A stretch of 46,914 bases of DNA, taken from positions 4,592,203 to 4,639,116 of the forward strand of contig CP070815.1 of NCBI GenBank assembly GCA_020344215.1, written 5' to 3'. The notes beneath the pieces were generated by a model, which worked only from the letters and a program-made list of their open reading frames with translations, was not told the origin of the DNA and made no database searches. This document shows, piece by piece, positions 15,735-23,834 of the stretch; position 1 is the stretch's first letter; each line of letters opens with the position of its first letter. The position numbers were made by a program, and so were the translations under genes. This DNA is from Gemmatimonadota bacterium. Lineage in GTDB: Bacteria > Gemmatimonadota > Gemmatimonadetes > Palauibacterales > KS3-K002.

Positions 15735-16766
15735 ATGAGTACGGATATCCTCGCGCGCCCCCTGGCAGCGGACGGGGGCGGAACAAGCTCTTCCACGTCG
15801 CGCACCGAGCCGGTGGGCGCGCCGATTCTCGACGCTTACAGCCAGGCGGTGATGGAGGTGGCCGAGCGCCTACGCCCGGCCGTGGTGAACGTCTCGGTGT
15901 GGGGCCGCAGGCACAGCCCCTGGGAGGACCCGCCCAGCGGCAACGGGTCCGGGATCGTCATAGCGCCCGACGGCCTGGTGGTCACCAACTACCACGTCGT
16001 CGAGAACACACGTAAGGTCGAGCTGACGTTCGCCGACGGAGAGGAGGCGGAGGCGGAGATCCTCGGCAGCGACGCAGCCAGCGACCTGGTCGTGCTACGC
16101 GCGAACGCCGCCGGCCTTTCGGCGGCACGGTTCGGCGACGCGGGCGAGTTGAGGGTAGGGCAGCTGGTGCTGGCGATCGGCAGCCCTTACGGCTACACGT
16201 CGACGGTCACCGCCGGGGTCGTCTCGGCGCTGGGGCGCTCGATGCGCTCGGGCGGCGGCCGCCTGATCGACAACGTCATCCAGACGGATGCGGCGATCAA
16301 TCCGGGTAACTCCGGTGGGCCACTGGTGACGAGCCACGCCGAGGTGGTGGGGATCAACACCGCGGCGATCGGGCGCGGTGCCGGCATCGGGTTTGCCATC
16401 CCGGTCACCGACACGACGCGACGCATCATCTCGGCGCTCATCACGCACGGCATCTACCGCCGCGCCTACCTCGGTATCGCGGGACGCGAGCGTCCGCTGT
16501 ACGCCCGTGAAGCGCGGCGCCTCGCACGGGATCAGCGTACCGGCGTCGAGGTCGCCGACGTCGAGCCGGGCGGGCCGGCGTACCTGGCCGGCATGCGCGC
16601 CGGCGATGTCATCGTCAAGCTGGACGGCGAGCTGGTGACGGGCATGGCGGAGCTACAGGCGGTGCTTTCTCCCGAGCGGATCGATAAGTTCGTCGAGGTC
16701 GAGTTGGTACGACGAGACCAGAGACAAGACCTAGCCATCCAGCTCGGGGAGTGGCCCGCGCGTTGA
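15735..16766 (+). CDS. HtrA/DegP-like trypsin-type serine protease with one PDZ domain
   Basis: A 343-residue protease with the full triad His87 (VVTNYHVVE), Asp117 (ASDLVVL) and Ser193 (NPGNSGGPLV), followed by a single PDZ domain (about residues 245-340, GVEVADVEPGGPAYLAGMRA). Unlike DegP/DegQ it has no signal peptide or transmembrane anchor at the start I see: residues 1-35 are polar and Ser/Thr-rich. It may therefore act in the cytoplasm, or use an unrecognised export route. The following gene starts inside its last codons on a GTG, so the two are coupled. Quality control is the family role; the target is unknown. Confidence 0.9.
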   Translation: MSTDILARPLAADGGGTSSSTSRTEPVGAPILDAYSQAVMEVAERLRPAVVNVSVWGRRHSPWEDPPSGNGSGIVIAPDGLVVTNYHVVENTRKVELTFADGEEAEAEILGSDAASDLVVLRANAAGLSAARFGDAGELRVGQLVLAIGSPYGYTSTVTAGVVSALGRSMRSGGGRLIDNVIQTDAAINPGNSGGPLVTSHAEVVGINTAAIGRGAGIGFAIPVTDTTRRIISALITHGIYRRAYLGIAGRERPLYAREARRLARDQRTGVEVADVEPGGPAYLAGMRAGDVIVKLDGELVTGMAELQAVLSPERIDKFVEVELVRRDQRQDLAIQLGEWPAR

Positions 16767-17728
16767 TCACGCCGCTGAGCCGTTCGATTGCCCTAGCGGC
16801 CTCACTCTGCCTGGCGCTGCCGGGGAGCTCGAGGTCGCAGGCGCCGGAAGAGGAGGGCGCCGACTCAGCGCTCTTCACCCTGCGGCCCGAGCCGCGATTC
16901 GTCGCCGAGATCGACGTGCCGATCGATCCGACGGTCGCGCCGTCACCCGACGGTCGCTTCTTCGCCGTTCTCCAGACCCGGCCGCAGCCCGTTCTCTGGA
17001 TCGTGCCCAGCGACGGCGGCGAGCCATTCGCCTACCGGAAGACGTGGTCCGCCACCAAGCCGCGCTGGTCGCCCTCCGCTGACCGCATCGGCTTCATCGC
17101 GGACGGTGGGCCGCCACGGATCTGGACCATCGAGGTCGACCCGGAGACGGGGCGGCCGATCGACCCGCCCCGCATGCTCTACCGCACCGCCGTCAACGCG
17201 TACGCCTTCGCGCCGGACGGCGAGCGGATCGCCTACATCCCGCGACGCACGACGGCGGCCGGCGCCAGCGAGATCCACATCATCGAGTGGGAAAGCCGGA
17301 AGGCGCGCGTCCTGCTGCGCGAGGACGGTGTGATCTACCATCTCGACTGGTCGCCCGACGGCGAGTCCATCTATTACGGTGTGATGCCGGCGCTCACAGA
17401 GGAGGACCACGCGCACCGCGTGCGCCGCGCCCGTGTCGGCGACGGTCGCACCGCCACCGTGCTTCGTGCCGGCGAGTTCCTCGGGCTCTCGTCCGACGGG
17501 CTTTACCTGCTCTGCCGGCCGCTAGGCTGGACCCACAGCGAGGGGAACATCGTGGAGCTGGTCGGCATCGCCGGCGCGCCGGTGATGCGTATAGAAGCGG
17601 CGCCGGGCCCCGCGCCCCGCTGGGGGACCGGCGGCCCCCCGTCGCGCCGCCCCGTCCGTCCATCGGAAGCGAGTCACGCGATCTGGGCGATCCCGGCGTG
17701 CCCCTTCTGCTATCTGCTCATCCGCTAG
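16751..17728 (+). CDS. TolB-like beta-propeller protein, exported, short
   Basis: A 325-residue protein starting on GTG 16751, which overlaps the protease gene by 16 bases. An N-terminal signal peptide (LSRSIALAASLCLALPGSSRSQA) is followed by WD40-like PD40/TolB blades: APSPDGRFFAVL, PRWSPSADRIGFIA, AFAPDGERIAYI and LDWSPDGESIYYG. Only about five blades are visible and the last 40 residues (from about PAPRWGTGG) lose the pattern and become Pro/Ser-rich, so the propeller looks truncated, perhaps by the repeat DNA beginning at 17771. A periplasmic binding or scaffold role with the protease is plausible, not shown. Confidence 0.68.
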   Translation: MARALITPLSRSIALAASLCLALPGSSRSQAPEEEGADSALFTLRPEPRFVAEIDVPIDPTVAPSPDGRFFAVLQTRPQPVLWIVPSDGGEPFAYRKTWSATKPRWSPSADRIGFIADGGPPRIWTIEVDPETGRPIDPPRMLYRTAVNAYAFAPDGERIAYIPRRTTAAGASEIHIIEWESRKARVLLREDGVIYHLDWSPDGESIYYGVMPALTEEDHAHRVRRARVGDGRTATVLRAGEFLGLSSDGLYLLCRPLGWTHSEGNIVELVGIAGAPVMRIEAAPGPAPRWGTGGPPSRRPVRPSEASHAIWAIPACPFCYLLIR

Positions 17729-17770
17729 CTTCCCCACTGTCGCCTGCACGTGACATCAGCTGTGCCACCC

Positions 17771-17853
17771 CCGTACCGCGAAAGGGAGGGCGCGGCGATG
17801 GGCCTCGACCCCACCCCGTACCGCGAAGGGGAGGGCGCGGCGATGGGCCTCGA
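17771..17853. repeat. 45-bp tandem duplication
   Basis: Two copies of a unit that starts CCGTACCGCGAA and runs through GGGAGGGCGCGGCGATGGGC lie 45 bases apart (17771 and 17816), differing at a few positions. The second copy supplies the left stem of core-in-hairpin element A. Confidence 0.8.
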
Positions 17854-17936
17854 GCGGACATTTGGAGCGCGCTGGCCCGTCATCGATCTCGGCCCTGCCC
17901 AGCGCGACATGAAGCGAGGGGCCCAGCGCCGCGCCC
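17833..17936 (-). repeat. Core-in-hairpin element, copy A
   Basis: GGGCGCGGCGATGGGCC (17833-17849) pairs with the complement at about 17920-17936 with one mismatch in 17. The loop, read on the minus strand, begins CTCGCTTCATGTCGCGCTG and ends near TGTCCGCTCGAGG (17918 to 17848). It is about 83% identical by eye to copy B and lies in opposite orientation on the other side of lemA-DUF2207. Confidence 0.7.
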
Positions 17937-18020
17937 GACCGCCCGGCGCCTCGCACTTTCGGTGCCGAGCGGCTTGGCCCCATCTTGGAGGCGACAATAG
18001 ACGGAAACCCGGGAGGCGCA

Positions 18021-18578
18021 ATGAACAACCTCGTCGTGATCGGCGGCATCGCTGTCGTCGTCATCATCGTAATCGTTCTCTACAACCAGCTCACGCGGCT
18101 GCGCGTCCGAAGCGACGCCGCCTGGGCCGATATCGACGCCCAGCTCAAGCGGCGCTACGACCTAATCCCCAACCTGGTGGAGACGGTGAAGGGCTACGCC
18201 AGCCACGAGAAGGCGACGTTCGAGCGGGTGACGGAGATGCGCGCCGCGGCGATCAACGCGCAGGGCGTAGCGGAGCAGGCGAAGGCGGAGAACATGCTGA
18301 CCGCGGCGCTGCGCTCGGTCTTCGCCGTAGCCGAGAACTACCCGCAGCTCCGGGCCTCCGAGAATTTCACGCAGCTGCAGGGCAGCCTGGCCGAGGTCGA
18401 GGACAAGATCCAAGCCGCGCGCCGCTACTACAACGCGGTGGTCCGCGACTACAACACGAAGGTGCACGTCGTCCCGTCCAGCCTCGTCGCCTGGATGTTC
18501 AACTTCAAGGACCGTGAGTACTTCGAGCTCGAGTCGCCGGAAGAGCGCGAGGCGCCGAAGGTAGACTTCAGCGACTGA
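18021..18578 (+). CDS. lemA: LemA-family membrane protein
   Basis: A 185-residue protein with one N-terminal membrane span (VVIGGIAVVVIIVIVLYNQL, residues 4-23) and the long helical LemA domain: AWADIDAQLKRRYDLIPNLV and TVKGYASHEKATFERVTEMR, then FAVAENYPQLRASENF and AARRYYNAVVRDYN. Start 18021 is chosen because GGGAGG precedes it by a few bases; an earlier in-frame ATG at 17985 lacks a site. It is followed 22 bases later by a DUF2207 gene, the pairing seen in many genomes. The molecular function of LemA is not settled. Confidence 0.93.
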   Translation: MNNLVVIGGIAVVVIIVIVLYNQLTRLRVRSDAAWADIDAQLKRRYDLIPNLVETVKGYASHEKATFERVTEMRAAAINAQGVAEQAKAENMLTAALRSVFAVAENYPQLRASENFTQLQGSLAEVEDKIQAARRYYNAVVRDYNTKVHVVPSSLVAWMFNFKDREYFELESPEEREAPKVDFSD

Positions 18579-18600
18579 AACTCAGCAAGCGCAGGGAACG

Positions 18601-20409
18601 ATGTCTTGGAATGTCTTTGCGTACCTTCGCCGTAGCGGCCGCAGCCTTCTGTACGGTACGGTCGCTGCCGTCGGGCTCGGCCTGGCGATACCGGCGCACG
18701 GTACGGAGAACCCGGCGGCTGCGGACAAGCGGCTGACCATCACCTTCTTCGACGCGACCTACCGGGTCGGTCTCGACGGCGGGATCGACGTCGAGGAGCG
18801 GATCACCGTCCTGTTCGAGGGCTCGTGGAACGGCATCTACCGCTGGATACCGGTGAAGTATGAGCTAACGGGCGGCGGCAGGCATCAGATCTACCTCGAC
18901 GTGCAGGCGGTCGAGGACGACCGCGGTAACGACCTGCGTCACGAGGTCAAGCGGCGGGGCGCGCTGGTCCAGATCAAGACGTGGGTGCCCGGGGCCCGCG
19001 ATGCGCGACGCACCATCGTCTACCGTTACCGGGTGGAGAACGGGCTCCGCTACTTCGAGGGCGACGAGGAGATGCAGTGGGCCCACGACGAGCTCTACTG
19101 GAACGTGACCGGCGACGAGTGGGAGATGCCGATCGTCCGCGCGCAGGCGCGGGTAGAATTGCCGGAGGAGGTGACCGGTATACGTGCGGTAGCCTACACC
19201 GGCCGTCATGGCGCCCGGGAGGGCGGCTACGAGCAGGCCGTCAGAGGCCGCACCATCTTCTTCGAGACGACACGGCAGCTCGACATGCGGGAAGGGCTGA
19301 CCATCGTCGTCGGCTGGGACCCGGGCGTGGTGGCCAAGCCGGCGGTGACGGCGCGGATGCGCTGGCTCTTCTTCGACTGGCTGTTCATCCCGGTGCCGAT
19401 CATCGCCTTCATCCTCATGTTCGGACTCTGGCGGAAGAAGGGTCGTGACCCGGAGCTCAGCCGCTCGATCATGCCGCAGTACGAGCCGCCGGAGGACATG
19501 AGCCCGGCGGAAGTGGGCACGCTGATGGACTTCAGCGTCGATCCGCGTGATCTATCGGCGACGATCATCGACCTGGCGGTCCGGGGCTACCTGCGGATCG
19601 AGGAGGTCCCGAGCAAGCGCCGCAAGCGGCCGAAGGACCACATCATCCACGTTTTAAAAGACCCGGCCGGCGTCACAGATCTGAAGGATCACGAGCTCGA
19701 GACGCTCAAAGCGCTCTGGAACCTGGCCGACAAAGCGAACGGTACGTACGCGGTGAAGGTGTCCGAGTTGAAGCAGCAGTTTTACCGCCGCATCCCGGGC
19801 ATCAAGCGGCTCATCTACCGCCGGATGACGCGGCCGCCGAAGCTGTTCACAGCGCGGCCCGAGAACGTGCAGGGCGTCTGGGCGGGGATCGCCGTCGTCG
19901 TCGCGGCCATCTGCTTCGCGGTCGGCTTCCTGGCCCGCGCCGTGGAGGTCGGGCACCCGGTCGCCTCGTGGGTGTCGCTGATCGCCGCGCCGGTGTTCGT
20001 GCTCGGCTTCGGGTTGGCTATGCCGGCGCGGACGCTGAAGGGCGCCTGGATACTGAACCACGTGCTGGGGCTCCGCGAGTACATCGACCGTGTGGACCGC
20101 GACCGACTGAAGTACGCGACGCTCGAGCACTTCGAGAAGCTGCTCCCCTATGCGGCGGCGATGGGGCTGGAAGAGAAGTGGACCGAGGCGTTCGAGGCGA
20201 TTATCACGGAGCCGCCGTCCTGGTACGTCTCGCACTACCCCGGCCACTTCCACGCCGGTTACTTCTCCCGCTCGCTCGGTCACATGGCGACATCGACCGG
20301 GGCCGCGCTGGTCACCGCGCCACGCTCGTCGAGCGGCGGCTCGGGGTTCGGCGGCGGTGGCGGATTCTCGGGTGGCGGGTTTGGAGGTGGCGGGGGCGGA
20401 GGGTTCTAG
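18601..20409 (+). CDS. DUF2207-domain membrane protein
   Basis: A 602-residue protein of the YciQ/DUF2207 family. A signal-like segment (YGTVAAVGLGLAIPAHG, about 19-35) is followed by a large external beta-rich domain (43-255). Then come a membrane span near 255-280 (LFIPVPIIAFILMFGLWRKK), a cytoplasmic part with YEPPEDMSPAEVGTLMD, a pair of spans near 420-475, and a C-terminal domain with HFEKLLPYAAAMGLEEKWTE. It ends in a Gly/Ser/Phe tail (SGGSGFGGGGGFSGGGFGG), the hallmark of this family. It is in an operon with lemA. The function is unknown; envelope maintenance is the usual guess. A 96-base copy of part of its 3' region recurs at 23441. Confidence 0.9.
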   Translation: MSWNVFAYLRRSGRSLLYGTVAAVGLGLAIPAHGTENPAAADKRLTITFFDATYRVGLDGGIDVEERITVLFEGSWNGIYRWIPVKYELTGGGRHQIYLDVQAVEDDRGNDLRHEVKRRGALVQIKTWVPGARDARRTIVYRYRVENGLRYFEGDEEMQWAHDELYWNVTGDEWEMPIVRAQARVELPEEVTGIRAVAYTGRHGAREGGYEQAVRGRTIFFETTRQLDMREGLTIVVGWDPGVVAKPAVTARMRWLFFDWLFIPVPIIAFILMFGLWRKKGRDPELSRSIMPQYEPPEDMSPAEVGTLMDFSVDPRDLSATIIDLAVRGYLRIEEVPSKRRKRPKDHIIHVLKDPAGVTDLKDHELETLKALWNLADKANGTYAVKVSELKQQFYRRIPGIKRLIYRRMTRPPKLFTARPENVQGVWAGIAVVVAAICFAVGFLARAVEVGHPVASWVSLIAAPVFVLGFGLAMPARTLKGAWILNHVLGLREYIDRVDRDRLKYATLEHFEKLLPYAAAMGLEEKWTEAFEAIITEPPSWYVSHYPGHFHAGYFSRSLGHMATSTGAALVTAPRSSSGGSGFGGGGGFSGGGFGGGGGGGF

Positions 20410-20442
20410 TGATCGACCACAGTGGTCACGAGGTGTGGAAGG

Positions 20443-20547
20443 GGTCGGCCGGGGGAGCCTCTCGCTTCATGTCGCGCTGCGTCAGGCCGCGACTGAGGAC
20501 GGGCCGGGGCGCTCCGAACGTCCGCTCCGAGGATCCCCCGGCCGACC
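20443..20547 (+). repeat. Core-in-hairpin element, copy B
   Basis: GGTCGGCCGGGGGAGCC (20443-20459) pairs with GGATCCCCCGGCCGACC (20531-20547) with one mismatch. The 71-base loop begins CTCGCTTCATGTCGCGCTG and ends CGTCCGCTCCGAGG. Further partial pairing extends outward (about 20422 and 20570). Confidence 0.7.
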
Positions 20548-20677
20548 TTCACGACTCCTCCCTGGTCGCCACGACCAGAGTGGCCGAACACTAGTTCCTC
20601 CTGGAGTTGCGAGTCGAGCGCTTCGACCCGTCGCTCCAGCCGGCGCATCTGCAACGCCCACCCGACGGTCAGCCTAT

Positions 20678-20788
20678 ACCACCACGGCGATCATCGCCCT
20701 GGGCGGCTACACCTTCGGTCACGCCCTACGCGCGCGCAGTTCGGCCAGGCGCGGTAAGCCGCTCTGTGGTGGCGCCATAATGCTATAA
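20678..20788 (+). pseudogene. Remnant of a uracil-DNA-glycosylase-like gene
   Basis: A frame ending at TAA 20788 reads TTTAIIALGGYTFGHALRAR and on to GKPL. This matches the segment ILALGGYAFGHVLRVL...GAPL of the intact glycosylase gene at 27683-28435. Nothing recognisable lies upstream, so it is a fragment. The match is short (about 12 of 16 residues over the best part). Confidence 0.5.
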
Positions 20789-20789
20789 T
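20784..20789 (+). promoter_or_regulatory. Perfect -10 box before the AsmA-like gene
   Basis: TATAAT lies 88 bases before the ATG. No recognisable -35 stands 16-18 bases upstream, so the assignment rests on the -10 only. Confidence 0.35.
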
Positions 20790-20876
20790 ATGAAGAGCGT
20801 GCGGATCACACGTCCGCTGCGGCGAGGCCGCCAGGGCGATGGCCGGCGCCAACACTCAACCTTCGAGTAGAAGAGC

Positions 20877-23438
20877 ATGAGCACCACCGAGGAACGCTCG
20901 GCCGACCGAGCACGCGGTCTTAAGGTCCCGCGCTGGCTGATCGTCGTCGCCGGCGCGCTGCTGCTGGTTGTCGTCGCCGGCACCGTCGCCCTCAAGGTTC
21001 TCTTTCCGCCGGAGAAGCTCAGGGCGATGATCGTGCCGCGCATCGAGGAGCGGGTGGGCAGCGAGGTCACGCTGAGCGACGTGCGGCTGCGCGTCTTCCC
21101 GCGTATCGCCGTCCGCCTCGACGACTTGGCCGTCGCCAACCCACCGGGATTCAGCGCCGACCCGGCGCTGGCGCTCGAGGCGCTGGAGCTCCAGGTGCGC
21201 TTCTGGCCGCTGCTGCGCAAACAGCTCGAGCTGCGCCAGCTGCGGCTACTCGGGCCGCAGATCCGCTACGAGGTCCGGGCCGACGGGACCAGCAACCTGA
21301 GCCTGCTGGGACCGGAGGACGCGAGCGCGGGCGCGGGCGAGGGCGGGGGCGAGAGCGAGGGCGGTCCGCCGGCCGGTGCCGCGGCCGGCGCTCTCGTGGT
21401 GTCCGACCTCGCGTTGAGCGATGGATCGGTCTTCTACTCGGACCAGGCGAGCGGCCGCAGCGGCCGCCTAAACCTCGATGCCCGACTGCAGGCGGAGCGC
21501 GTCGTGGGCAACGAGCGGGCAATGGCGGGCCGCGGGGCGATCGAGCTCAGCGCGATCCGCTTCCGCTCCCCCGAGATGGGAGAGGACAGCACGGCGCTGC
21601 CCGATCTCGATATCGACTACGCGCTGCTGCTCGACCTGCCCGGCGACAGCCTCGCGCTCGCCGAGCTGCGGGTCGCGATGGGTGATGTCGCGCTGACCGG
21701 CGGCGGGATCGTGCGCGGGCTGCTGCGCGAGCGCGGCGTCGACTTCGCCCTCGAGTCGGGCGACGTCGATATCGCCGCGTTCCTGGCGAGCCTGCCCACC
21801 GCCATGCAGCCGCAGGCCGTGACCGCGGCCGGCAGCTCGCGTCTCTCGCTGACGGTGCAAGGCCCGGTCGGCGCGGGTGTGAAGCCGGCGGTGCAGGGCA
21901 CCTTGCAGCTGGCCGACGTAAGCGCCGCCCACGCCCAATACGGTCGGCTGCTCAGCGAGGGGAGCGGGCGCGCGACGTTCGACCTCGAGTCGCTGGCGCT
22001 CCCCTCCTTCAGGGCGAACCTCTTGGGACGTCCCTTCGAGCTGCGGCTGAGCGTGAGTGACTTCGAGACCCGCCAGCTGGAAGGTCGCGCCAGCGGCGAG
22101 CTCGATCTGGGCCGGCTGGCGGAGCTGCGGGAGGGTGGGGCGCCGATGGCAGGTCTGGCGCGCTTCGACCTGAGCTTCAGCGGCCCGGCGGCGCAGCCCG
22201 AGCGCTTGCAGGTCAGCGGGCCCATCCAGCTCTCCGGCATCAGCTATCAGAGTGAGGCGCTCGCCGTCCCCGCTCGTATCGCGTCAGCCACGGTACGGCT
22301 GACCGGTACCGGCATCACGGCGGACGCCATCCCCGTTCGTCTCGGCGCCAGCGATCTCGACCTGTCGTTCGACGCGCCGGGCGCGCTGACCTACGCACTC
22401 AGTCGCGGCGAAGTCGGCGCGCTGCCGAGTGTGGAGTTCACGGTCAACTCGCGACGGCTCGATATGAGCGAGCTCACCGTGCCGGACACCGCGCAGCCCG
22501 GCTACTCGGACCTACTCACCGCGCGACTCGCCGGCCGGCAGCTGGCCGGTCGCGACCCCGGCGAGCTGGCCCGCGAGCGCTACGCGAAGACGCCGCCCCT
22601 ACCGCTGGTCAACGCCAACGGCCGCGTGCGCATCGCCGAGTTCCTGAACCCGCCGACCCGGGCGCAGAACATCAGCTTCAATCTCGTCATGCGGAACGGT
22701 GTCCTCGATGTGCGGAACCTGACGGGCCAGCTCTACGGCGGCAGTGTGAGTGGTACTCTGTCGCTCGACATGAGTCAGGGACGGCCGCCCTTCGCGTTGA
22801 CCTACGACCTGCAGCTCGCCGCCGGCCAGGCCGGCGACTTCCTGCAGCGCTGGACGCGGCTGGGCCGCGCGCTGAGCGGGCTGGTCGACTTCAACATCGC
22901 CGGGAGCGCCTCGATCGATGACGGCTTTCTCCCCGCTCCCGACGCGATCAACGCTTCCGGCCGCTCTACGTTCAGGGAAGGTCGCTTCCAGGACTTCGGG
23001 CTCACCAACGCCCTCGCCCGCCAGCTCCAGCTCGATCCGGGCAAGCTGTCGGGCTTCCGCCAGTTCGGCGGCGCCTACGAGATCGAGGGCGGCAACTTCC
23101 TGTTGCAGGGCTGGAACTTCGACGGGCGCGACCTCAAAGGCGCGATCGCCGGCTCCGCCGGCCTGGGTGGCGCCCTCGACCTCGAGCTCGACCTCGAGCT
23201 GCCGATGGCGACGCTGCGCGAGGCGGGCCTGATCGAGGGCGGCGGCCTGCTGGGCAACCTGCTGGGCCAGCTGGCCGGTGGCGACCAGGCCATCCAGGTC
23301 GGCCTCGGAATCGGCGGCACCATGTCGAACCCGGCGCTGCAGCTGGACACCGAAGCGCTCGGCGCCGAGTTGGAGCGGCGCTTCGGTGCCGCCGGCCGGA
23401 CCCTGTTGCAGCGGCTGATCAGACCACCGCCGCGGTGA
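20877..23438 (+). CDS. AsmA-family envelope protein
   Basis: An 853-residue protein. After a basic N-terminus there is one membrane span (WLIVVAGALLLVVVAGTVAL, residues 20-39), followed by the AsmA start, where PPEKLRAMIVPRIEERVGSE leads into VTLSDVRLRVFPRIAVRLDD and WPLLRKQLELRQLRLLGPQI. The long repetitive beta-strand body and the C-terminal AsmA_2 region (LYGGSVSGTLSLD, FREGRFQDFGLTNALARQLQ) are complete. The family forms bridge-like periplasmic proteins (AsmA, TamB, YhdP relatives) implicated in phospholipid transport and outer-membrane assembly, which argues for a diderm envelope. A Gly/Glu-rich linker (about 148-162) is low-complexity. It appears to be transcribed alone. Confidence 0.9.
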   Translation: MSTTEERSADRARGLKVPRWLIVVAGALLLVVVAGTVALKVLFPPEKLRAMIVPRIEERVGSEVTLSDVRLRVFPRIAVRLDDLAVANPPGFSADPALALEALELQVRFWPLLRKQLELRQLRLLGPQIRYEVRADGTSNLSLLGPEDASAGAGEGGGESEGGPPAGAAAGALVVSDLALSDGSVFYSDQASGRSGRLNLDARLQAERVVGNERAMAGRGAIELSAIRFRSPEMGEDSTALPDLDIDYALLLDLPGDSLALAELRVAMGDVALTGGGIVRGLLRERGVDFALESGDVDIAAFLASLPTAMQPQAVTAAGSSRLSLTVQGPVGAGVKPAVQGTLQLADVSAAHAQYGRLLSEGSGRATFDLESLALPSFRANLLGRPFELRLSVSDFETRQLEGRASGELDLGRLAELREGGAPMAGLARFDLSFSGPAAQPERLQVSGPIQLSGISYQSEALAVPARIASATVRLTGTGITADAIPVRLGASDLDLSFDAPGALTYALSRGEVGALPSVEFTVNSRRLDMSELTVPDTAQPGYSDLLTARLAGRQLAGRDPGELARERYAKTPPLPLVNANGRVRIAEFLNPPTRAQNISFNLVMRNGVLDVRNLTGQLYGGSVSGTLSLDMSQGRPPFALTYDLQLAAGQAGDFLQRWTRLGRALSGLVDFNIAGSASIDDGFLPAPDAINASGRSTFREGRFQDFGLTNALARQLQLDPGKLSGFRQFGGAYEIEGGNFLLQGWNFDGRDLKGAIAGSAGLGGALDLELDLELPMATLREAGLIEGGGLLGNLLGQLAGGDQAIQVGLGIGGTMSNPALQLDTEALGAELERRFGAAGRTLLQRLIRPPPR

Positions 23439-23440
23439 TC

Positions 23441-23536
23441 TGGCACTTCGAGAAGCCGCTCGCCTACGCGGCAGCGATGGGGCTGGAAGAGAAGTGGACG
23501 GAGGCGGAGGGTTTTACGGGATACGCATCTACGTGA
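23441..23536 (+). pseudogene. DUF2207 gene fragment (duplicated remnant)
   Basis: Beginning 2 bases after the AsmA stop, the frame reads WHFEKPLAYAAAMGLEEKWT followed by EAEGF and ends at TGA 23536. It is nearly identical, in protein and DNA, to the segment at about 20128-20193 of the intact DUF2207 gene (HFEKLLPYAAAMGLEEKWTEA); 19 of 21 residues agree. Similarity stops abruptly on both sides, so this is a copied or left-over piece. Confidence 0.82.
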
Positions 23537-23834
23537 TCCGCTAGAGCGAGCTCTGTGCCAGCCGAGCCGGATATCCGACCGATAGCGCAATCGCTTGTCC
23601 ATCAACGAGTTCCACGAAAGGAGAGCCGGTGTTCGCCCCGCCGGGTGGGTAACCCGTTACCCAACTGCCGGCTGGGGTGGGTCGGCGATTTCACAGCCCA
23701 GGCCCGCACCGCCGCCGCACTGGCACGCAGCGTCCAGGCGCCGTTACCTTGGTTGATCTTCCACGCCATGGTTCGTCAGATAGCTCGTGCGGCAGAGCAC
23801 CGACCGCGACCCGAAACCCCGATCGAGGTGAGAG
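23537..23834. other. 298-base gap upstream of the M2 peptidase gene
   Basis: No gene recognised. One palindrome, GGGTAAC-CC-GTTACCC (23647-23662), could be an operator or fold into a tight hairpin. Confidence 0.3.
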
